Origin: Acholeplasmataceae bacterium | GTDB taxonomy: Bacteria > Bacillota_I > Bacilli_A > Acholeplasmatales > Acholeplasmataceae | Assembly (NCBI GenBank): GCA_012520715.1 | Contig: JAAYNT010000011.1 | Span: 1-19,629, forward strand | DNA: 19,629 bases | Direction: 5' to 3' | Part shown: in pieces, positions 14,307 through 19,629 of the stretch | Position numbering within the stretch: position 1 is the stretch's first letter | Layout of the letters: every line of letters begins with the position of its first letter | The notes under the pieces: generated by a model | The model's database searches: none | The model's input: the letters and a program-made list of their open reading frames with translations, nothing else | What the model was told of the DNA's origin: nothing | Program-made: the position numbers and the translations under genes

Positions 14307-16880
14307 TTATGCGTTAAAAGTTGCTAATCTATATAAAATCATTATTCTTTCTTGAGTTGCTTGTTTAATATAGTAAAACTTCAACTCTACTTTTGATTGC
14401 TCAGTTAGTGGTGGTACTCTTGTAAATGGCGAAGATGATTGAATTAATTCATCTTCTGATACTCTTCTAACTTCCACAAACTCATCATCTACCCATAGTT
14501 CAATTTCAAACTCACGAACAGTGTCATTTATTGTCTCATCATCATAACTAATATTTCCTGCATAATAACTGACATCTGGTGCTGAGTTAAATAATGCTTC
14601 CATAACATGTAATGCTGGTCTTTTAAATGAAATTTCTTTAAAATCTAAGTCTTCTATCGTGCCAGGTTGAGGTTCATGAACTAAGGTAATTTTATATTTA
14701 TAATCAGTTTGCATTCTTTGTTGTGGATTTTTAATCAGATAGTCAAATACGAATCTTTCTTCAATCATATTATATTTACCAAGATCATGAGTAGTAATTG
14801 GAATATAATCAGTTTCTAGTAATTCTAATCTTAGTTGTAAGTTAGGAACTGGACTGTTGTAGTTTGAGTCAACTACAACTTCATAAAGTCCAGTTTCTAA
14901 GTTATACTTAAAGTCAATAATTTCTGCAAACTCGCTTCTTGTAAATGTATATTCTTGACTTGCCCATATAACCTCTGCACCATCTAAATATGAAATAACC
15001 ATAATTTGATAAGTACCATTTTCTAATAAGAATGGATAAATTGTCCCAGGTTGTGGGTTATAGTTAGAACCCACTGGTAAGTTATTTTCATCTACTACTC
15101 TTAGTTCTAAGTTTTCTAAGTTAGAATCAATATCAAATAATTCTAATGATACTTCAATACTTCGCTTATTTGGAGTAATGTTACTGATGAATGCTCTAAA
15201 TTTAGTAACTCTTAATAGTTTACTATCAACTAGCATCTCAGTATTTTCACCTTCTTTAGTAGCGTATAAGTCAAATCTAATATAGTCATATCCTTCATCA
15301 ACTAAATCATATGAATGAGTGGTTGATTGAGTAATTAGAGATATCATATCTTCAAATAGTAAGACATCACTTAATCCCTCAGTTACACCGTAAATACGAG
15401 TTTTAATATTAGTTAGTGTATTAAATGATAAATCTCCTTCATATGAAACAGTAGCTGTAAGTATTGTTTCATTTATTTGATATTGTGGTTCTAATAATTT
15501 AATATGATCTTCATCTATAATTGGTGGGTGTTGGTTTGGATAGTAATAAGCTATTTCTTGTTCATCTTTATAGAGTGTTGCAATAATACTAATAAAGTAT
15601 TCGCCTTCTTTGACATCTTTAAAATAAATATCTTTTAATTTATGTGGACTAATATTTACTGATTTAACTGGTGTGCCGTAGCCACTATGTGGATCGACGA
15701 TATTTGCCATATCATATAAGTTAGCAACTAATTTCATGTCATTTTTAATAGTAATACTAACTGGTTCCACACTTTCTAAATCAAATGACATTATATTATT
15801 TTCAAATTTATAATTAATAACTTCATAACTTGGAAATAATTCTTTATCAACTTTAAGTAGTGATGTTAGTTTATTATTAACTATTACTTTTAACTCTAGT
15901 GTATACTTACCAAGTCTTGAAATATCTACTCCTCCACTTATTAAGTATCTGCCGGTATTATCCTTTATTAAGTCATATTCTTCTTTAATAGTAATCGCAT
16001 TAGAATTAATTGTTATATATCCTTTTGGTTCAGTTATTTGATCAAAGTCATCAACAATTCCTATTAAATATATTAATCGATTCATACGAGCGTCATTATA
16101 ATGAAAAATCTCAAGAACATGAGCTTTAGGACTTTTATCTATTTTATAAATTTTTTCTTCTAATTTAATATTATTGTTTAATATTTCAATTTTTATTTCA
16201 TTAGAATCAATTGGTATTTCAAGTTGTTTATTTGTTATTCGTAGTGATCTAGGGGATTCTAGGTTATTAAAATTTAATAACTCATGCGTAACACTATCAA
16301 TTAATTCATCATTTGAATAAACATTAACATCAACAACTGTATTTTCTAATGTTTCAAATGAATCAATTACGTAATAAGAAAACATAATATTACGTCCCTC
16401 TTGTGTAATATTAGTTACTTTGGCTCTTGCTTCTTCATTAACTAATATTTCTTTTTCTCTAATTGTCCCTTTACCATAACCCCAATCGCCTTTAACTCTT
16501 AGTTTATAACGGCGATTGTATACTAAATTACTAAAAGAGTACTCATTAGTACCTAAAGTTGGAGTAATTTCAAAATGATCTTCTTTTGAATCAAGAGTTA
16601 TAATAAGTGAATCTTTTTTTAATGTTTCATGATTATCATCAATATTAATAGTAACTGCAGCTTCATATGTTTCCACATTAGCAGTTACTACCTTTTTATA
16701 AAAAACATCTAAGATTTCAACTGACGGTTTTTTTCTAATAAAAAATGTTGAAACAACGACTACCGCAGCAACTGCGACTATACCTGTTACAACTCTTGTT
16801 AGCATACTTGCAAATTGTTTAAATTTATATTGTTCTTCTTGTCGTTCTCGTTGTGTCTCGAAATAGCTCTTCTTTGGCAT
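14307..16880 (-). CDS. Large membrane-anchored extracytoplasmic protein with beta-rich repeats, unknown function
   Basis: An 857-residue protein I do not recognise. It has a charged cytosolic N-terminus (1-26, rich in Gln/Glu/Lys), one membrane helix (about 27-48, Val/Ala rich) followed by RKK, then about 800 residues with no Cys-rich or catalytic signature. No signal peptidase or lipobox site is evident, so it should stay anchored. The large part is a string of roughly 90-110-residue beta-rich units, each with alternating hydrophobic strands and a 'G-x-Y/Y-x-L/I' strand near its end (YKLRVKGDW, YTLELKVIV, YFISIIATL, YQIMVISYL, YKYKITLVH), as in fibronectin type III/Ig-like modules. The phrase QPGTI occurs twice. 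The start ATG follows AAAGG by about 11 bases. It leads a two-gene unit with mscS, so a cell-surface or envelope stress role is plausible but unproven. Confidence 0.85.
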   Translation of the reverse strand: MPKKSYFETQRERQEEQYKFKQFASMLTRVVTGIVAVAAVVVVSTFFIRKKPSVEILDVFYKKVVTANVETYEAAVTINIDDNHETLKKDSLIITLDSKEDHFEITPTLGTNEYSFSNLVYNRRYKLRVKGDWGYGKGTIREKEILVNEEARAKVTNITQEGRNIMFSYYVIDSFETLENTVVDVNVYSNDELIDSVTHELLNFNNLESPRSLRITNKQLEIPIDSNEIKIEILNNNIKLEEKIYKIDKSPKAHVLEIFHYNDARMNRLIYLIGIVDDFDQITEPKGYITINSNAITIKEEYDLIKDNTGRYLISGGVDISRLGKYTLELKVIVNNKLTSLLKVDKELFPSYEVINYKFENNIMSFDLESVEPVSITIKNDMKLVANLYDMANIVDPHSGYGTPVKSVNISPHKLKDIYFKDVKEGEYFISIIATLYKDEQEIAYYYPNQHPPIIDEDHIKLLEPQYQINETILTATVSYEGDLSFNTLTNIKTRIYGVTEGLSDVLLFEDMISLITQSTTHSYDLVDEGYDYIRFDLYATKEGENTEMLVDSKLLRVTKFRAFISNITPNKRSIEVSLELFDIDSNLENLELRVVDENNLPVGSNYNPQPGTIYPFLLENGTYQIMVISYLDGAEVIWASQEYTFTRSEFAEIIDFKYNLETGLYEVVVDSNYNSPVPNLQLRLELLETDYIPITTHDLGKYNMIEERFVFDYLIKNPQQRMQTDYKYKITLVHEPQPGTIEDLDFKEISFKRPALHVMEALFNSAPDVSYYAGNISYDDETINDTVREFEIELWVDDEFVEVRRVSEDELIQSSSPFTRVPPLTEQSKVELKFYYIKQATQERIMILYRLATFNA

Positions 16881-16904
16881 TCGATCACTAACCTTTATGC
16901 TACT

Positions 16905-16913
16905 ATTTTATCA
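16905..16913 (-). promoter_or_regulatory. Candidate promoter of the anchored protein-mscS unit
   Basis: Minus strand TGATAAAAT, an extended -10 with TAAAAT, about 25 bases before the start codon. A second TATAAT lies about a dozen bases upstream. Neither has a strong -35, so the exact start is uncertain. Confidence 0.4.
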
Positions 16914-16953
16914 TTATTATATTTAAAATAAAAGACTATATTAAAAATAACAT

Positions 16954-16977
16954 AAAAAAAGAGAGCACAAGGCTCTC
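16954..16977 (-). terminator. Intrinsic terminator of the 37-residue small-protein gene
   Basis: On the minus strand GAGAGC-CTTGT-GCTCTC is followed directly by seven T. It lies 50 bases after the stop codon at 17027 and upstream of the anchored protein-mscS promoter, so it ends a short separate transcript. Confidence 0.85.
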
Positions 16978-16990
16978 ATATCTATTATAA

Positions 16991-17005
16991 TCCACATAAT
17001 GTGGA
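16991..17005. repeat. Short palindrome in the 3' part of the small-protein transcript
   Basis: TCCACAT-A-ATGTGGA, seven-base arms around one base, between the small-protein stop and the terminator. In RNA it would be a weak hairpin just before the terminator; it could also be a protein-binding site. Confidence 0.35.
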
Positions 17006-17026
17006 AACATTTAATCTAGTGAAACA

Positions 17027-17140
17027 TTATTTATGATTACTAAATAAGTAAAATAATGCAATCGTTTCTAAAAATTTTTTCTTTTCATTTTCGTTTTTAT
17101 TATTTTCTTTGTTTCGACTAGATGCGTTAAATAAAAACAT
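17027..17140 (-). CDS. 37-residue small protein, unknown function
   Basis: A short gene with its own promoter and terminator. The ATG at 17138-17140 follows AGGAAGGAG by about 11 bases and the frame ends in TAA. The protein starts MFLFNASSRN, has a very polar Lys/Asn/Glu stretch (about residues 11-22) and ends in an aromatic, amphipathic segment FLETIALFYLFSNHK. It has no full-length membrane helix, but the C-terminal 15 residues could lie on a membrane or pack on a partner. Good ribosome site, strong promoter and tight terminator argue that it is real, although the base composition of Lys/Asn codons is what AT-rich DNA gives by chance. The alternative is a small RNA gene in which this frame is incidental. 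I recognise no family. Confidence 0.55.
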   Translation of the reverse strand: MFLFNASSRNKENNKNENEKKKFLETIALFYLFSNHK

Positions 17141-17177
17141 CTTCTAATTCACTCCTTCCTTCTTAACTTGTAGTACC

Positions 17178-17205
17178 ATTATAGCACAAATGAAAGAACT
17201 TTCAA
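17178..17205 (-). promoter_or_regulatory. Strong promoter of the small-protein gene with palindrome in the spacer
   Basis: On the minus strand TTGAAA (17200-17205), 16 bases, then TATAAT (17178-17183) preceded by TGC, so both a near-consensus -35 and an extended -10. It is the best-matched promoter in the window. A palindrome TGAAAG-TT-CTTTCA (17191-17204) fills part of the -35 and spacer, where a repressor would block polymerase. Confidence 0.75.
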
Positions 17206-17296
17206 TCAATTTACATTTTCTTTCATAAATAAAACAAGTTAAACGTTTTCATTTGTATTATTATAAAAAACCATTATAAATTGCATATAAACAAAA

Positions 17297-17319
17297 AACA
17301 ACGCCCACTTGGCGTTGTT
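17297..17319 (-). terminator. Intrinsic terminator after the guanylate-kinase-like gene
   Basis: Nine-base perfect stem AACAACGCC/GGCGTTGTT with a five-base loop; on the minus strand the stem is followed by TTTTTGTTT. It lies 12 bases after the stop codon at 17332 and ends the ABC-kinase transcript. Confidence 0.9.
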
Positions 17320-17331
17320 TAATATTAAGAA

Positions 17332-17865
17332 TTATTTAAAATTGTTTTGATAGTTATTATGAATTATATCTGCAAGTTCTTCTAGTGTTTGTGTGCAGTT
17401 GTTAATATATAAGTCTACTCTAAGTAGCTTGTCTTTGTTAAACACTTCATCATCAGATTCTAATCTTTTTATAACTAAATCTAGTTGGTCTCCGCGATTT
17501 AACATTCTTCTTTTGCGGTCCTCTCTACTTGATTCTACTAAGACAAGATATACTTTACTTCCTAGTTGCAAGACTAATTCATTAGCACCATTAGGATCAA
17601 CTATTACAATAGCTCCTGGTGTAATATCTTTTCTTTGTATCCCATAAAAGTTATTTTGATAGTTAGTAACTTCAACAAAAGCTTTTTCTTTAACTTTAGA
17701 TAAGAAATCTTCTCTTGATAAAAAGTGATAATCAACTCTATCAACTTCGCCAATGCGCGGTGGTCTGGTTGTTGTTGTTACACATTTGTGATATCCATAC
17801 TTTTTTATTAAGATTTTGGCAATTTCAGTTTTGCCACTGGCACTTGCACCAACAATAACGATCAA
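17332..17865 (-). CDS. Guanylate-kinase-like P-loop NMP kinase
   Basis: A 177-residue cytosolic protein of the guanylate kinase fold, which would phosphorylate GMP to GDP with ATP. P-loop GASASGKT at 6-13; the nucleotide-monophosphate-binding segment TTTTRPPRIGEVDRVDYHFL (30-49) matches the family 'TTRxPRxGExxGxDYxF' except that Arg43 replaces the usual Gly; the later NNFYGIQR and RKRRMLNRG segments match the GMP loop and the lid. It is about 25 residues shorter than typical Gmk, lacking N-terminal residues, and the usual EIDVQG strand reads IVDPNG. It starts with TTG (17863-17865) after AAGGGTGA, which overlaps the ABC transporter stop TGA five bases upstream. It may be a paralogue rather than the housekeeping enzyme, which is usually next to rpoZ; no such context is visible here. 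Confidence 0.78.
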   Translation of the reverse strand: MIVIVGASASGKTEIAKILIKKYGYHKCVTTTTRPPRIGEVDRVDYHFLSREDFLSKVKEKAFVEVTNYQNNFYGIQRKDITPGAIVIVDPNGANELVLQLGSKVYLVLVESSREDRKRRMLNRGDQLDLVIKRLESDDEVFNKDKLLRVDLYINNCTQTLEELADIIHNNYQNNFK

Positions 17866-17870
17866 TTAAA

Positions 17871-19629
17871 TCACCCTTTTCTTGTTGATAGGTCAATTTG
17901 TTCATTAATAAACTGGTTTTTATATAAGTTAAAATACTCACCTTCAAGATTAATTAATTCATCATGAGTACCTTGTTCAATAATTTTTCCTCCATCGATT
18001 ACTAATATTTTATCAACTTCTTTAATCGTTGACAACCTATGAGCGACAATAAATGTAGTTCTACCTATCATTAATTTGTCGATTGCTTCTAAAATTGCTT
18101 GTTCAGTTTTAGTATCAATTGATGAAGTTGCTTCATCGAGTACTAAAATTTTAGGATCTACTAGTAATGCTCTAGCAAATGAGATAAGTTGTCTTTCTCC
18201 TGCTGATAGTAATGATCCTTCCTCACCTACTAAACTGTCATAGCCTTTTTCCATTTTCATAATAAACTCGTGAGCACCAACTTCTTTAGAAACTTTAATA
18301 ACTTCATCCATTGTGGCATCTTTTTTGCCATATCTTATATTATCAGCCACCGATAAATTAAAAAGATGTGGTGCTTGTAAGACATAACCTAAATTAGATC
18401 TTAAGTTTCCAAGTGATATCTCTTTATAATCAATTCCATCAACTAGAACCTGACCATTAGTTGGTTCATAAAAGCGACATACTAAGTTAACAATTGTTGA
18501 TTTTCCTGAACCAGTTGAACCAACTAATGCAACACTAGTACCAGCTTTAATATTTAAGTTAAAATCAATTAAGATTGGTTCATTTTCAATATATGAAAAA
18601 TCAACATTTCTAAATTCAACATCGCCTTTAATATTTAAATAGTTTTCTTTTTTTGGATTTAGAATTGTTCCATATTTTTTGCTAACTTCCACACTATCAT
18701 AAATAGTTGGTTCTAATTCAATTAGTGAAATAACACGCTCAGCTGCGGCTTGAGCTTGTTGCATCTGGGCAATAATTTCTGCCAGATGTAATACCGGATC
18801 AAAGAAAAATAATGTATAACTAACAAACATATAAAGTGTTGCAATATCAAACATGTCATTAATAACCATATCTCCACCAACACCTAATACAAATACTACT
18901 GCTAAGTAACTTAAGAAAATAAACATTGGCCATAGTAGTGATGAAAATAAAATCGCCTTTATCGATTTTCTTCTCATATCACCAGTTAATCTTCTAAATT
19001 CTGCCATATTATAGTCTTCTAATACTAAAGTCTTAGATGTCTTATTCCCCATAATACCTTCGTTGTAAGCACCAGTTATTTTGGAGTTAGTTTTTCTTAC
19101 CTCGCGGTAAGATTTTAAGATCTTCTTACTCAAAAAATAACTAACTAAAAACATCACAGGCATAATAGCAAGCACTATTAATGCTAGTTGCCATTTAACT
19201 ATAAACATCATAACAAATGCTGCTGTCATTGATGTTACAGCCCAAACAACATTCATTAAACCCCAAGATAATATTTCTGATAAGCGTCTGGCATCACTTG
19301 TTAGTCTTGATACTATCCAGCCAGCTGGTGTTTTATCATAATAATCAAAAGATAATTTTTGAAGCTTTTCAAATGATTCTTTTCTTAGTTCATATCCAAC
19401 ATCTGCTTCTAGAAAAGCTGCAGCTTTAATAAAGCCATATACAACAATACCAAATGCTAAAGCAAGTCCAGCAGATGCCAATATGAAATACCAAACTGTC
19501 GAATAGTCTGGTGTTTCACTAAAAAACGTTTGAAGGGCATATCTATTAAGTAGTGGTGGTAAGATATCTAAAAGTCCTAATAAGAGTGATGTTAATAATA
19601 AGAAAAATAAAGCTTTCTTACTTCTTAAA
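17871..19629 (-). CDS. ABC exporter half-transporter (fused membrane and ATPase domains), 5' end outside window
   Basis: The frame stays open to the right edge, so the N-terminus is missing; about 585 residues are visible, and the TTG at 19481 is internal. The membrane domain (visible from the window edge) has several hydrophobic helices, including FVMMFIVKWQLALIVLAIMP and the exporter hallmark LTSDARRLSEILSWGL. The ATPase domain (C-terminal about 240 residues) has Walker A GSTGSGKST, Q-loop LQAPHLF, signature LLSAGERQLISFARALL (LSAGE for LSGGQ), Walker B ILVLDEATSSID and H-loop AHRLSTI, so it should be active. It resembles MsbA/LmrA-type multidrug or lipid exporters; half-transporters of this type often act in heterodimers with a second gene that would lie to the right. 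The stop is TGA. The substrate cannot be told. It precedes the kinase gene by five bases. Confidence 0.93.
   Translation of the reverse strand, partial: LRSKKALFFLLLTSLLLGLLDILPPLLNRYALQTFFSETPDYSTVWYFILASAGLALAFGIVVYGFIKAAAFLEADVGYELRKESFEKLQKLSFDYYDKTPAGWIVSRLTSDARRLSEILSWGLMNVVWAVTSMTAAFVMMFIVKWQLALIVLAIMPVMFLVSYFLSKKILKSYREVRKTNSKITGAYNEGIMGNKTSKTLVLEDYNMAEFRRLTGDMRRKSIKAILFSSLLWPMFIFLSYLAVVFVLGVGGDMVINDMFDIATLYMFVSYTLFFFDPVLHLAEIIAQMQQAQAAAERVISLIELEPTIYDSVEVSKKYGTILNPKKENYLNIKGDVEFRNVDFSYIENEPILIDFNLNIKAGTSVALVGSTGSGKSTIVNLVCRFYEPTNGQVLVDGIDYKEISLGNLRSNLGYVLQAPHLFNLSVADNIRYGKKDATMDEVIKVSKEVGAHEFIMKMEKGYDSLVGEEGSLLSAGERQLISFARALLVDPKILVLDEATSSIDTKTEQAILEAIDKLMIGRTTFIVAHRLSTIKEVDKILVIDGGKIIEQGTHDELINLEGEYFNLYKNQFINEQIDLSTRKG

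Noticed and set aside
19479..19481. TTG as start of the ABC transporter
   Set aside because: The frame stays open for about 49 more codons to the right edge with membrane-helix sequence typical of the family.
1..19629. CRISPR arrays, insertion sequences, integrases, attachment sites or replication origin
   Set aside because: No spaced direct repeats, transposase or integrase frames, or DnaA-box clusters were seen; the Jet-like genes are thus not flanked by visible mobile-element features within the window.

Overview
The window is a strongly AT-rich, gene-dense stretch of bacterial chromosome. Trp is read from TGG, no main reading frame is broken by TGA, the one TGA found at a gene end (ABC transporter) behaves as a stop, and tRNA genes encode their own CCA. 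This suggests a low-GC Firmicutes/Mollicutes-related lineage that keeps the standard code (Acholeplasma-, Izemoplasma- or Haloplasma-like). That assignment is an inference. A flavodiiron protein, a ferritin and an Enzyme I fit a fermentative, oxygen-sensitive organism. No insertion sequence, phage gene, CRISPR array or replication origin is visible.

Layout. Bases 1-430: 3' part of a gene that enters from the left (probable C-terminal domain of an ArAE_1/DUF939-type membrane protein), ended by a hairpin shared with the opposite strand. Bases 440-1112, minus strand: tRNA-Arg(CCG), a small membrane protein with a GTG start, and tRNA-Ser(GGA), packed together behind one promoter. Bases 1171-2456, plus strand: a monocistronic flavodiiron protein. 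Bases 2463-10174, minus strand: a five-gene operon, EIIA-like protein - JetA-like - JetB-like - JetC-like SMC ATPase - PTS Enzyme I, with overlapping reading frames throughout. Bases 10256-12487, minus: an extended SDR (NAD-dependent epimerase family) followed by RtcB RNA ligase. Bases 12582-13175, minus: ferritin with its own promoter and terminator. Bases 13212-16913, minus: a large membrane-anchored, beta-rich protein followed by an MscS channel. Bases 16954-17205, minus: a 37-residue small-protein gene with its own promoter and terminator. Bases 17297-19629, minus: an ABC exporter half-transporter, entering from the right, followed by a short guanylate-kinase-like protein.

Most notable is the five-gene operon. 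JetA, JetB and JetC are the kleisin, winged-helix and SMC-type subunits of Wadjet (MukBEF/MksBEF-related) plasmid-defence condensins. The nuclease subunit JetD, normally next to jetC, is absent. The three condensin genes lie between two phosphotransferase genes, an EIIA-like protein that keeps its phospho-accepting His and a full-length Enzyme I, with every junction overlapping. This suggests a condensin-like complex linked to PEP-dependent phosphorylation, either a nuclease-free chromosome or plasmid condensin or a defence system with altered control. The structural assignments are read from the sequence. The functional link is a hypothesis from gene order.
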